Shown here: piece by piece, positions 47,128 through 55,609 of the stretch
Numbering within the stretch: position 1 is the stretch's first letter
Layout: the number at the start of each line of letters is the position of its first letter
Assembly: GCF_002234405.1 (NCBI RefSeq)
Contig: NZ_NMQT01000055.1
Coordinates: 58,881 to 122,880, forward strand
From: Amycolatopsis thailandensis
Lineage (GTDB): Bacteria > Actinomycetota > Actinomycetes > Mycobacteriales > Pseudonocardiaceae
Direction of reading: 5' to 3'
DNA: 64,000 nt
Translations under genes and position numbers: made by a program
Notes under the pieces: model-generated
The model's input: the letters and a program-made list of their open reading frames with translations, nothing else
The model's database searches: none
Told to the model about the DNA's origin: nothing

Positions 47128-47762
47128 CAGGCGTTGCGGCGCAGCAGGAATCCGACGGCCGTCGTGCTCACGAGCAAGGCGGCGACCGCCGCCACCACGG
47201 CCACCGTGAACGGGCCGAGCAAGGGTTGTTGCGAAGTCAGGGCGCGCAGCAGCGGGTTGGCCAGCGGCAGCCATTTCACCAGCAGCACGGCCGCGAGGGC
47301 GAAGATCGCGGCCAGCACCGACCAGCCGACGCGCGGGATCAGCAACCGGGAGCAGGGCAGGCCGATGGCGATCCCGAACAGCGCGCACACCATGTGCGCC
47401 GCCGCCCCCAGCGCGAAGGTGCCGATCGTGAAGCCGCCGGTCCGGAGGCCTGACCAGAGCACCGTGACGAGGACCAGCACGGCGGCGCAGCCGAAGACGG
47501 CCGACGCGGCGCCGCCGAGGACCGATCGCCAGCGCCGGGCGTGGCTGAAGGTCACCAGCCGCTGGACCGGGTCCTCGACGTCGAGCATCGCGATCGTCAG
47601 CCAGCACGAGACCACCAGGAGCGAGCCCGCGCTGATCCCGTACTGCGGCAGCAACGGCGACTTCGGATCCGTGTAGAGCACGGTGTTGACCGCGATGTAG
47701 GCGAGGATCGCGGGGAGGTAGCGCTGGGAATGGCCGAGCAGCGCGAGGTAGTAGCGGGTCAT
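47127..47762 (-). CDS. ABC transporter membrane subunit-like protein
   Basis: A 211-residue integral membrane protein with about six hydrophobic segments. There is no family motif I can name. Its place right after an ABC ATPase, with ATGA overlap, makes it the probable membrane partner. The ATG at 47762 is favoured over a GTG three codons upstream because of that overlap. The transported compound is unknown. Confidence 0.72.
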   Translation of the reverse strand: MTRYYLALLGHSQRYLPAILAYIAVNTVLYTDPKSPLLPQYGISAGSLLVVSCWLTIAMLDVEDPVQRLVTFSHARRWRSVLGGAASAVFGCAAVLVLVTVLWSGLRTGGFTIGTFALGAAAHMVCALFGIAIGLPCSRLLIPRVGWSVLAAIFALAAVLLVKWLPLANPLLRALTSQQPLLGPFTVAVVAAVAALLVSTTAVGFLLRRNA

Positions 47763-48571
47763 GGCGAGCACGGCGCCACCTCCCGGACCGAGAAGCCGCG
47801 GTTGAGCGCGCGCAGCAGGACGGCGTCCGTGTGCCCGGCTTCGACCGTCAGGACGACTTTTTCGCCGTCGGTCACGGCCTCGCTGACGCCGGGCTCCGCC
47901 GACCAGTCGCCGCCGGGCCCGTCGAGGACGATCCTTGTCGCGCTTTCGGTTTTCGCGGCCGTTTCGACGCGGGTCAGGAGGCCGGCGTCCATCCGGTAGA
48001 CGTCGTCGGCGTGGGCGTGCACGGCGGCCGCGCGGTGGTCGGTGAAGACGACGCTCGCGCCGCGTTCCTTGGTCTCGGCGACGAGTTCGCCGAGCACCGT
48101 GTGGGCTTCGACGTCGAGGCCGGACCAGGGTTCGTCGAGGATCAGCAGTTCCGGCCCGGCCAGGACGGCCTGGGCGAGGCCGACCTTCTGGGCGTTGCCC
48201 TTCGAGAGGGTCCGAAGGGGCGCGTCCGGGCCGCCGACCAGCGCCAGCCTGTCCAGCAACGGATCGATGGCCGACAAGTCGACATGTCCGTCGATGCGGG
48301 CCATGTGCCGCAGGTACGCCCTGGCGCTCATCCGCTGACCCGCCGGGAAACGGTCCGGCAGGTAGCCGACCCTCGGGGTGCCGACGACGGTTCCCGAGGT
48401 CTCGCGGGAAAGTGCCGCGAGGATCCTGAGCAGTGTCGACTTCCCCGAGCCATTCGAGCCGAGGACGCCGATCACGCGCCCGGCGGGGACGTCGAGGTCG
48501 ACTTCGACGAGCACGGGTTCGCCGCGCCCGTAGCGCTTACCGACTCCTTCGAGCCGGATCAGCGAGGTCAC
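47759..48571 (-). CDS. ABC transporter ATP-binding protein
   Basis: A 270-residue ATPase. Walker A is GSNGSGKST, Walker B LLILDEPWSGLDV, and a switch-His region lies in VVFTDHRA. The signature is LSKGNAQKVGLA rather than LSGGQ, as often seen in multidrug or bacteriocin-type exporters. The C-terminal 70 residues form an extra domain with no clear match. The GTG start overlaps the trpG stop (GTGA). It forms a two-component transporter with the next gene. Confidence 0.88.
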   Translation of the reverse strand: MTSLIRLEGVGKRYGRGEPVLVEVDLDVPAGRVIGVLGSNGSGKSTLLRILAALSRETSGTVVGTPRVGYLPDRFPAGQRMSARAYLRHMARIDGHVDLSAIDPLLDRLALVGGPDAPLRTLSKGNAQKVGLAQAVLAGPELLILDEPWSGLDVEAHTVLGELVAETKERGASVVFTDHRAAAVHAHADDVYRMDAGLLTRVETAAKTESATRIVLDGPGGDWSAEPGVSEAVTDGEKVVLTVEAGHTDAVLLRALNRGFSVREVAPCSP

Positions 48572-49212
48572 GCAGCAGCGGCCTTCTGGAGCGCGCGGGT
48601 GGCCTGTTCGAGTTCGTTGACCGTGGCGTCGGGGACCGGGTGCCCGGCCGAAGCCATCCAGTTCGCCAGCATCCGGTGCCCGCCCTGGGTGAGCACGGAC
48701 TCGGGGTGGAACTGGACGCCTTCGAGCGGCAGCTCGCGGTGGCGCATGCCCATCACGACACCGGACTCGGTGCGGCCTGTGATCTCGAACACGGCGTCGT
48801 CGATGGTTTCCGGCAAAACGGTCAGCGAGTGGTACCGCGTGGCGGTGAATTCACCGGGGAGTCCGGCGAGGACCCCATCGCCCGAATGGTGGACTTGACT
48901 GGTCTTGCCGTGCAGCAGTTCGGGGGCGCGGTCGACGGTGGCACCGAAGACGACACCGAGGGCCTGGTGGCCGAGGCAGACTCCGAGCATCGGGATGCGC
49001 TCGTCGGCGCATTTGCGGATGACGTCCATGCTCTGACCAGCGCGTTCCGGGGTTCCGGGGCCGGGAGAGACGAGGACCGCGTCGAACTCGCCGAGCTTGT
49101 CGATGTCCACCACGTCGTTGCGCCAGACGGTGCAGTCGGCGCCGAGCTGGGCCAGGTACTGGACCAGGTTGTAGACAAAACTGTCGTAGTTGTCGACGAC
49201 GAGTACGCGCAT
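48568..49212 (-). CDS. trpG: Aminodeoxychorismate/anthranilate synthase glutamine amidotransferase subunit
   Basis: A 214-residue class I glutamine amidotransferase. VVDNYDSFVYNLVQYL opens the domain. LGVCLGHQALG carries the nucleophilic Cys, and GVQFHPES carries the His and Glu of the triad. It hands ammonia to a TrpE/PabB partner for anthranilate or 4-amino-4-deoxychorismate; no such partner is in the window. It is convergent with pknB as in Mycobacterium, where the same gene is called trpG, so a role in folate synthesis (pabA) is equally possible. It leads the operon with the ABC genes. Confidence 0.92.
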   Translation of the reverse strand: MRVLVVDNYDSFVYNLVQYLAQLGADCTVWRNDVVDIDKLGEFDAVLVSPGPGTPERAGQSMDVIRKCADERIPMLGVCLGHQALGVVFGATVDRAPELLHGKTSQVHHSGDGVLAGLPGEFTATRYHSLTVLPETIDDAVFEITGRTESGVVMGMRHRELPLEGVQFHPESVLTQGGHRMLANWMASAGHPVPDATVNELEQATRALQKAAAA

Positions 49213-49267
49213 GGAAACAGCTTAGCGGCTCCCACCAGGTGGACCGTACGCCAGATCACAATGATTG

Positions 49268-49281
49268 TTAGGGCAACCTAA
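49268..49281. promoter_or_regulatory. IdeR/DtxR-like iron box upstream of fprA
   Basis: TTAGG-GCAA-CCTAA is an inverted repeat matching the conserved halves of the IdeR/DmdR box; aligned over the full 19-bp consensus it agrees at 13 positions by my count. It overlaps the probable -10 element (TAACTT, 49279-49284), so iron-loaded repressor would block transcription. Confidence 0.6.
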
Positions 49282-49296
49282 CTTACCGTGGTAGGG

Positions 49297-50643
49297 GTGA
49301 GCCGTTCTCTTCGTGTAGCCATCGTGGGTGCCGGTCCGGCCGGCATCTACGCCGCCGACATCCTCGACAAGTCCGACGCCGACGTGACGATCGACCTGTT
49401 CGAGCGCATGCCGGCGCCGTTCGGGCTGATCCGGTACGGCGTCGCGCCCGACCACCCCCGGATCAAGGGCATCGTCACCGCCCTGCACAAGGTCCTCGAC
49501 AAGCCGAACATCCGGCTGCTGGGCAACGTCGACTACGGGACCGACCTGAAGCTCGACGACCTGCGCCAGTTCTACGACGCGGTGATCTTCTCGACCGGCG
49601 CCATGGCCGACCGCGCACTCGACATCCCCGGGATCGACCTCGACGGCAGCTACGGCGCCGCCGACTTCGTCTCCTGGTACGACGGGCACCCGGACGTGCC
49701 GCGGACCTGGCCACTGAACGCGACGTCGGTCGCTGTCCTCGGGGTCGGGAACGTGGCGCTCGACGTCGCCCGCGTCCTCGCGAAGACCGCGGACGAGCTG
49801 CTGAGCACCGACATCCCGGACAACGTCTACCAGGGTTTGAAGGCCAGCCCGGTCACCGACGTGCACGTGTTCGGGCGCCGCGGCCCGGCGCAGGCGAAGT
49901 TCACGCCGCTGGAACTGCGGGAGCTGGACCACTCGCCGAACGTCGAAGTCATCGTCAACCCGGAGGACATCGAGTTCGACGAGGGCAGCATCGCCGCGCT
50001 GCGGGCGTCGAAGCAGATCGACATGGTCGTGAAGACCCTTCAGGAGTGGGCGATCCGCGACCAGGGCGACCGGCCGAAGCGGCTGCACCTGCACTTCCTG
50101 CACTCGCCGTGCGAGATCGTCGGCGAGGACGGCAAGGTGACCGGCCTGCGGACCGAGCGCACCGAACTGACCGGTGACGGCAACGTGCGCGGCACCGGCG
50201 AGTTCCACGACTGGGACGTCCAGGCCGTCTACCGGGCTGTCGGCTACCTGTCTTCGCACCTGCCGGAGATCCCGTTCGACCACACCACCGGAACCGTGCC
50301 GAACCAGGCGGGCCGGGTGCTGGACATCGACGAGGACCAGGTGCCGGGCGTCTACGTGACCGGCTGGATCAAGCGCGGCCCCGTCGGCCTCATCGGCCAC
50401 ACCAAGGGCGACGCGGCCGAAACGATCGCGAGCCTGCTCGCCGACGCCGACAACCTCACCGCCCCGGCGGTGGACGACCCCGACGCGATCCTCGGTTTCC
50501 TCACCGAACGCGGCGTCCCCTTCACCACCTGGGACGGCTGGAGCAAACTCGACGCCCACGAGAAGTCCCTCGGCGTCCCGCACGGCCGGGAACGCGTCAA
50601 GGTCGTGGAACGAGACGAAATGACCCGCATTTCCCGCTCTTGA
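49297..50643 (+). CDS. fprA: Ferredoxin/adrenodoxin-type NADP+ reductase FprA
   Basis: A 448-residue flavoprotein moving electrons between NADPH and ferredoxin. VAIVGAGPAGIYAA binds FAD. LIRYGVAPDHP and VLGVGNVALDVARVL (NADP site) follow, and GWIKRGPVGLIGHTKGDA near the C terminus is diagnostic of the adrenodoxin reductase group. The GTG at 49297 is chosen because an upstream in-frame GTG (49288) almost touches the -10 element. An IdeR-like box overlaps the promoter, which suggests induction when iron is scarce. Confidence 0.92.
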   Translation: MSRSLRVAIVGAGPAGIYAADILDKSDADVTIDLFERMPAPFGLIRYGVAPDHPRIKGIVTALHKVLDKPNIRLLGNVDYGTDLKLDDLRQFYDAVIFSTGAMADRALDIPGIDLDGSYGAADFVSWYDGHPDVPRTWPLNATSVAVLGVGNVALDVARVLAKTADELLSTDIPDNVYQGLKASPVTDVHVFGRRGPAQAKFTPLELRELDHSPNVEVIVNPEDIEFDEGSIAALRASKQIDMVVKTLQEWAIRDQGDRPKRLHLHFLHSPCEIVGEDGKVTGLRTERTELTGDGNVRGTGEFHDWDVQAVYRAVGYLSSHLPEIPFDHTTGTVPNQAGRVLDIDEDQVPGVYVTGWIKRGPVGLIGHTKGDAAETIASLLADADNLTAPAVDDPDAILGFLTERGVPFTTWDGWSKLDAHEKSLGVPHGRERVKVVERDEMTRISRS

Positions 50644-50732
50644 CTCACCTACCCAGCCCCCCACCCGTCCCAGGGGGCGGCCCCGAACTCAGTCTACCGG
50701 CTGGAGGAGGGAAAAGGGCTGGTCACAGGGGG

Positions 50733-50762
50733 TTGTCCACAGCCGGGAAGGGTTGTGGACAA
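50733..50762. promoter_or_regulatory. Inverted pair of DnaA boxes
   Basis: TTGTCCACA (50733-50741) and TGTGGACAA (50754-50762) match the actinobacterial DnaA consensus exactly and face each other across 12 bp. They lie in the non-coding gap after fprA. Confidence 0.55.
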
Positions 50763-50779
50763 CTGCCGGGAAAGTCACG

Positions 50780-50805
50780 GAGGGCCCCACTGAGTGGGGT
50801 CCTTC
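50780..50805 (+). terminator. Hairpin after fprA
   Basis: GAGGGCCCCAC pairs with GTGGGGTCCTTC (one G-T pair) across a short TGA loop, followed by TTC-TTGG. It can end the fprA transcript. Confidence 0.6.
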
Positions 50806-50828
50806 TTGGCGTTCGGGGAGGGGTGGGT

Positions 50829-51063
50829 CGGACGGCACGCGTGATCAGACGGACGACACGCGTGACTGGATGGACGACACGGCCTGCGGCCGGGGTCCCG
50901 CCGCGTGTCGGCCGTGTAGACACGCGTGTCGGCCGTCGGATCACGTGTGTCGGCCGTCTGGACACACGAGTCGTCCGTCGGATCACGCGTGCCGTCCTGA
51001 AGGCGTGACTCGCGTGATCCGAGGCGGAACTCGTGTGATTGGAGGCGGAACTCGCGGCTGATC
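50829..51063. repeat. Bidirectional array of about 21-bp imperfect repeats
   Basis: Two units of type GGACGACACGCGTGAYYNGA (50830-50871) are followed by about five units in the opposite orientation (GTCGGATCACGYGTGTCGGC type, 50903-51000). Two diverged units of type GAGGCGGAACTCGYG (51021-51063) end the array. The core CACGCGTG is itself palindromic. No open frame is conserved and there are no cas genes, so it is not CRISPR. Confidence 0.65.
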
Positions 51064-51075
51064 ACGCGGCGGCAC

Positions 51076-51738
51076 TCACGAACCGCCAGTGCCCAGGTAG
51101 GCCAAGACCGCGAGCACGCGGCGGTTCGTGTCGTCCGAGGCGACGATGCCGAGTTTCGCGAAGATGTTCGCGGTGTGCTTCCCCACCGCCCCCTCGCTGA
51201 AGTGCAGGCGCCCCGCGATGGCGGCGTTCGAACAGCCCTCGGCCATCAGCCCGAGCACCTCGCGTTCACGCGGGGTCAGCGCGGCGAGCGGGTCGGAAGC
51301 GTTGCCCGCCACCAGTTTCGCGATCACTTCGGGATCCATCGCGGTCCCGCCGCCCGCCACCCGGCGCACCGCGTCGATGAACTGGTCCGCGTTGAAGACC
51401 CTGTCCTTCAACAGATATCCGATCGCACCGGCACCGTCGGCCAGCAGTTCCCGCGCGTAGAGCTGCTCGACATGTTGCGACAGCACGAGAATCGGCAGCC
51501 CGGGAACGTCGCGCCGCACAGCCAACGCGACCTGGAGACCCTCGTCGGTGAGCGTCGGCGGCATCCGGACGTCGACGACCGACACGTCCGGCCGATGCGA
51601 ACGCAGCGCCCGTTCCAGCTCCGGCCCGGTCCCGACCGCCTCGACGACGTCGAAACCGTGCGCGGTCAACAGATGCGTCAGGCCGTCTCGGAGGAGGTAC
51701 TGGTCCTCGGCGACGACGCATCGGGGTCGAGCTGGCAC
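51076..51738 (-). CDS. LuxR-family response regulator
   Basis: A 220-residue NarL/FixJ regulator. Receiver domain: VVAEDQYLLRDGL (acidic pocket), VVDVRMPP (phosphorylated Asp) and GYLLKDR (Lys). The LuxR helix-turn-helix has LTPREREVLGLMAEGCSNAAI and KHTANIFAKLGI. Its GTG start lies 61 nt inside the histidine kinase gene, an unusually long overlap that couples translation. It likely controls the divergent ABC exporter. Confidence 0.93.
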   Translation of the reverse strand: MPARPRCVVAEDQYLLRDGLTHLLTAHGFDVVEAVGTGPELERALRSHRPDVSVVDVRMPPTLTDEGLQVALAVRRDVPGLPILVLSQHVEQLYARELLADGAGAIGYLLKDRVFNADQFIDAVRRVAGGGTAMDPEVIAKLVAGNASDPLAALTPREREVLGLMAEGCSNAAIAGRLHFSEGAVGKHTANIFAKLGIVASDDTNRRVLAVLAYLGTGGS

Positions 51739-53513
51739 GGGATCTCCAGGGTCGCCTTCGTCGGCCCGCCGAGCGGGCTGGTCAGAGCAAAAGTACCGTC
51801 GAAGGTGCCGAGTCTGCGTTCGATCCCGCGAATCCCGCTCCCCCCGGCCGCGTTCGCGCCGCCCTTCCCGTCGTCGGTCACTTCGATCCGCAGCAGACCG
51901 TCGTCGTAATCCAGGTCGATCGACACTCGCCGCGCCTCACCGTGCTTCGCCGCGTTGCCCAGCAGCTCACTGACCGCGAAGTACGCGCACGCCTCCGCAG
52001 GCTGTTCGAGACGCGGAAGAGAACCGGTCACCGAGGCCCGCAGCGGACTGTCCAGCGCCATCGCCCGCACGGCGTCACCGAGACCGCGCTCCGACAACAC
52101 CGGCGGGTGAATCCCGCGCACCAGCAGCCGCAACTCGGTCAGCGTCTCCGACGACGTCTGCCGGAGCTCGGCGGCCAGCCGTTTCGCCGCGGCCGGATCG
52201 CTGTCGATCAGTGCTTCGACGGCACCCAGCTTCATCCCCATCGCGACCAGCCTCGACTGGACGCCGTCGTGCAGATCCCGTTCGATGCGCCGCATTTCGG
52301 CGGCTTGCGCGACCGAGGCGTCCGTCCGCGTCTGCTTCAGCCGTTCGACGCGTTGCCCCAGCCGCGAAGCCTCCGTCGGTCCCAGAAGCAGCTTCGCGAA
52401 CTGTGCGCCCTTACGAGCCAGCCACGGTGTCGCGACCAGCCCGGCGATGAACGCCGCCACGACCACCGGGGTCATCGCGAGCGCTTGCCAGTGCGTGGTC
52501 GCCTCCGGCAGGCCGATCATCGACCACGAGGTGTCCGTCCACCGCGCGATCGGCCGCCAGACCCACAGCGCCAGGAAACCCCAGAGGCCGAAGAACACCA
52601 GCGCCGCCGTCGGCACCGCCATCAGCGACAGCACCACGGAGTTGACCACCGCGGCCGCCATGTCGCGCCAGGTCGCGCGGTCACGGATCGCCCAGCGGCA
52701 GCGGTCGAAGCGGGCAGGCCACCACGGCGTGTCGTACAGCTGCCGCCCACGCTGGTACAGCCCGTCCGGTCGCGGCACGGGGAACGACGGCTCCGGCAGG
52801 TACGGCCGATCGATCCGGACGCCGGTCCAGTTCTTGGCCTCGCGGCGCAAGGTGTCGGTCACCGACCGGCCGGCGACGACCAGTGTGGGAAACAGCGGCG
52901 CGAAGCCGACGGCCAGCACGAGCAGCGTCGGGATCGCCATCGCGAGCTGCGCGACCGAGAGGCCGACCAGGGCCAGCTGGAATCCGAGCGCCTTCAGCCT
53001 CGTCTTGAACCAGCCGCCTTCCGAGCGGGCCGGACGAGGTCCGAGCCACCAGCGCGTCCACTTCCCGTACAGCCGGAGCGCCCCCGGCCCTGCCACGAGA
53101 ACCGCGGGCACGAGCAGCAGCCCGGCGAAGGGGTTCCACAGCTGCCAGCCGAGGTCGCGGCCGGTGGCCGGATCGTCGGAGATCCATTCGAACCGTTTGG
53201 TCCACCGCAGGAACCACGACCGTTTGAACAGGTTGTTCCCGTCGCGGTACCAGCCGTCGCGCTCGCGTTCCGGCTCCGGCGGGGCGGGCCGGTACGGCGG
53301 CTCGACCTCGATACCGCACCAGCGTCCGGCCAGCCGCCGGGTGAGCGCGGCGCGCGGACGCGTCCCCTCCAAGGCCAGCGTGTACGCGAAGACCAGGCCG
53401 ACGCAGAGGAGGCAGAAACCCACCAGTTCGAGCAGCAGGTCCAACCAGCTCACCAGCGCCAGGCCGGCGAGCGCGAACCCTCGTCGTACCGAGGTGCGGT
53501 AGGTGCGGATCAT
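51678..53513 (-). CDS. Sensor histidine kinase with duplicated membrane sensor domains
   Basis: A 611-residue NarL-type histidine kinase. The N-terminal 380 residues hold two copies of a membrane sensor module (each with a YRP/YLP-type segment and a run rich in Trp, such as FEWISDDPATGRDLGWQLW and RCRWAIRDRATWRDM), similar to the Pfam Sensor domain. The kinase core has RRIERDLHDGVQSRL with the phosphorylated His, SELLGNAAKHG (N box), and VTDDGKGG and GSGIRGIERR. The ATG at 53513 is favoured. The response regulator gene overlaps its 3' end, and an ABC exporter is divergent. It probably senses an envelope stress or drug. Confidence 0.88.
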   Translation of the reverse strand: MIRTYRTSVRRGFALAGLALVSWLDLLLELVGFCLLCVGLVFAYTLALEGTRPRAALTRRLAGRWCGIEVEPPYRPAPPEPERERDGWYRDGNNLFKRSWFLRWTKRFEWISDDPATGRDLGWQLWNPFAGLLLVPAVLVAGPGALRLYGKWTRWWLGPRPARSEGGWFKTRLKALGFQLALVGLSVAQLAMAIPTLLVLAVGFAPLFPTLVVAGRSVTDTLRREAKNWTGVRIDRPYLPEPSFPVPRPDGLYQRGRQLYDTPWWPARFDRCRWAIRDRATWRDMAAAVVNSVVLSLMAVPTAALVFFGLWGFLALWVWRPIARWTDTSWSMIGLPEATTHWQALAMTPVVVAAFIAGLVATPWLARKGAQFAKLLLGPTEASRLGQRVERLKQTRTDASVAQAAEMRRIERDLHDGVQSRLVAMGMKLGAVEALIDSDPAAAKRLAAELRQTSSETLTELRLLVRGIHPPVLSERGLGDAVRAMALDSPLRASVTGSLPRLEQPAEACAYFAVSELLGNAAKHGEARRVSIDLDYDDGLLRIEVTDDGKGGANAAGGSGIRGIERRLGTFDGTFALTSPLGGPTKATLEIPCQLDPDASSPRTSTSSETA

Positions 53514-53632
53514 GCGAGAAGTCTCGCGCACCGAACGGCCGGAAAGCAGTGGTCGCAGCCCCACGAAGGGGGTGGGTCCAGCCCCACCCTGGTTGGGGTT
53601 CCAGCGCCATTCTGACCGAACCCGTTGCGCCA

Positions 53633-53638
53633 TAACGT
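53633..53638 (+). promoter_or_regulatory. -10 element for the ABC exporter operon
   Basis: TAACGT ends 7 nt before the ATG at 53646, fitting a leaderless transcript. Upstream, GGTGGG-TCCA-GCCCCACC and a nearby GGTTGGGG copy (about 53568-53602) may be the response-regulator site. Confidence 0.4.
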
Positions 53639-53645
53639 TTTTCGC

Positions 53646-54356
53646 ATGCCACTCATCGAAGTCACCAACCTCCGCAAGACGTACGGGGAGCACGTCGCGG
53701 TCGACGACGTTTCGTTCCACGTGGAACAGGGCGAAATCTTCGGGATCCTCGGGACCAACGGCGCCGGTAAGACCACCACCGTCGAATGTCTCCAGGGGCT
53801 GCGCGCGCCGGACTCCGGCAGCATCTCGGTGCTCGGTCTCGACCCGGGCAAGGATCACGCCACCCTCCGGCAGCGCCTCGGCTCCCAGCTCCAGGAGAGC
53901 CGCCTGCCGGAAAAGATCAAGGTCCAGGAGGCACTCGACCTCTACGCCTCCTTCTACCCGAACCCCGCCGACCCCGGGGAACTGCTGGAGCAGCTGGGTC
54001 TCACCGGGCAGCGGAACAAGTACTTCGGCAAGCTTTCCGGCGGTCAGAAGCAGCGCGTCTCGATCGCGCTCGCCCTGGTCGGCCGCCCCGAGGTCGCCGT
54101 GCTCGACGAGCTGACCACCGGACTGGACCCGCACGCCCGCCGCGACACCTGGAAGCTCGTCGAGGGCGTGCGCGACACCGGCGTCACCGTCCTGCTGGTC
54201 ACTCACTTCATGGACGAGGCCGAGCGCCTCTGCGACCGCCTCGCGATCTTCGACGCCGGCCGCGTGGTCGCCACCGGAAGCCCGCTCGAACTCCGCGAAC
54301 ACACCGGGAAGACCTCTTTGGACGACGCCTTCGTGACCCTGACCGGCCGCGACTGA
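53646..54356 (+). CDS. ABC transporter ATP-binding protein (drug/daunorubicin exporter type)
   Basis: A 236-residue ATPase. Walker A GTNGAGKTTT, signature LSGGQKQRVSIALAL, Walker B VAVLDELTTGLDP (DE with Leu replacing Pro) and LVTHFMDEAERL switch. The layout matches exporters of the DrrA/CcmA group. The ATG at 53646 is preferred because a -10 element stands right before it. It works with the permease 15 bp downstream; the two-component system across the gap likely regulates both. Confidence 0.92.
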   Translation: MPLIEVTNLRKTYGEHVAVDDVSFHVEQGEIFGILGTNGAGKTTTVECLQGLRAPDSGSISVLGLDPGKDHATLRQRLGSQLQESRLPEKIKVQEALDLYASFYPNPADPGELLEQLGLTGQRNKYFGKLSGGQKQRVSIALALVGRPEVAVLDELTTGLDPHARRDTWKLVEGVRDTGVTVLLVTHFMDEAERLCDRLAIFDAGRVVATGSPLELREHTGKTSLDDAFVTLTGRD

Positions 54357-54371
54357 AACGGGAGACGAACA

Positions 54372-55106
54372 GTGAACACGCTCACCAAGATCACGCTCAC
54401 CGAAACGAAGCTCGCGCTGCGCTCGCCGATCTGGGTCCTCTCGGGACTGCTGTCGCCGACCGTGCTGTTGCTCGGCCTCGGCGCCATCCCGGCCTTCCGG
54501 ACGGAGAGCGAGAAGACCCCGGGCATGCGATTCATCGACGCCTGGGTGCCCTCGCTGGTGGTGCTCACCATCGCGCTGATGGGTCTGCAGGCGATCCCGT
54601 CCGTGATCGCGGCCTACCGCGAACAAGGCATCCTCCGCCGGTTCGCCACCACACCGGTGCATCCGGCGAGACTGCTGGTGGCCCAGCTGATCATCAACGT
54701 CATCGTCACGATCGCCGGCGTCGGCCTGATGATCGTGCTCGGCTCCGCCGTCTTCGGCGTCCCCGGGCCGCGACACCCGCTCGGCTTCCTGCTCGCGTTC
54801 GTGCTCGGCACGACGGCGATCTTCGGCCTCGGGCTGATCGCGGCATCGGTCGCCAAAACCGGCAAGGCGGCCGGTGGGATCGCGATGATCGCCTACATCC
54901 CGATCATGTTCCTCGGTGGCGTGTACCTGCCGCGTCCGCTGCTGCCGACGGTCGTCCAGGACATCGGCGCGTACGTCCCGCCGGGCGTCAAGGCCATGGA
55001 GGACGCCTGGACCGGCACCGGCGCGCAGCCGCTGCAACTCGCCGTGTTGGCGGCTTTCGCGGTGGGCAGTGGTGTCCTGGCCGCGAAGCTTTTTCGCTGG
55101 GAGTGA
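54372..55106 (+). CDS. ABC-2 type exporter permease
   Basis: A 244-residue membrane protein with six predicted helices in the ABC-2 order. YREQGILRRFATTPVHPARL is the typical coupling helix and PIMFLGGVYLPRPLLP the late periplasmic-loop motif. GTG start behind CGGGAGACG. It forms the channel for the ATPase just upstream; the substrate is probably a drug, lipid or antibiotic, by family. Confidence 0.92.
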   Translation: MNTLTKITLTETKLALRSPIWVLSGLLSPTVLLLGLGAIPAFRTESEKTPGMRFIDAWVPSLVVLTIALMGLQAIPSVIAAYREQGILRRFATTPVHPARLLVAQLIINVIVTIAGVGLMIVLGSAVFGVPGPRHPLGFLLAFVLGTTAIFGLGLIAASVAKTGKAAGGIAMIAYIPIMFLGGVYLPRPLLPTVVQDIGAYVPPGVKAMEDAWTGTGAQPLQLAVLAAFAVGSGVLAAKLFRWE

Positions 55107-55216
55107 CGACCGCTTCCGCCAAAGTGGTGATGATGATCGTTTTCTCTTGTGGCCCGGGCCGCGGGTGGGTAGTCAGGAAGACGGCTCACGTTCACTGTGT
55201 CTCTCTCGGAGGTCCG

Positions 55217-55609
55217 ATGTCTCTGGATGTATCGCCCGCGCTGCTGGAGAAGGCCGAGCGCGGGGAGGTCTCCGACGCCGAATTCGTCGCCTGTGTCCGG
55301 GAATCCCTGCCCTATGCCTGGACTGTGATCACCGGCGTCATCGCGGAGGCCGAGGGCGCGGCCGACGGGTTCGCCGACAACGAGACGCCGCCGCCGAGCG
55401 AGGCCGAACGCGGTCAGCTGCTGCGGGCGCTGGCCTCGGACGCCATCCGCGGCGGCCTGGAACGGCACTTCGGCGTGAAGCTGGCGTTCCAGAACTGTCA
55501 TCGCGTCGCCGTGTTCAAGAAGTCCCAAGTGGACAGTGACCGCTACCGCGCGTTCGTTTCGGTGCGCGGCCAGCTGCTGAACCAGAGCCCGGAACTCCGC
55601 GACTGCTAG
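55217..55609 (+). CDS. SCO5389-like conserved actinobacterial protein
   Basis: A 130-residue soluble protein with DNETPPPSEAERGQLLRALA, AIRGGLERHFGVKLAFQNC and the C-terminal QLLNQSPELRDC, which I recognise from the SCO5389-type family of actinobacteria. The function is not known. The ATG follows CGGAGGTCCG. The frame extends far upstream but across the ABC genes, so it is not used. Its stop shares CTAG with the convergent LLM gene. Confidence 0.82.
   Translation: MSLDVSPALLEKAERGEVSDAEFVACVRESLPYAWTVITGVIAEAEGAADGFADNETPPPSEAERGQLLRALASDAIRGGLERHFGVKLAFQNCHRVAVFKKSQVDSDRYRAFVSVRGQLLNQSPELRDC

Noticed and set aside
50829..51063. 21-bp array considered as CRISPR or coding
   Set aside because: Units are adjoining and in both orientations, spacers are absent, and no frame keeps a stable protein.
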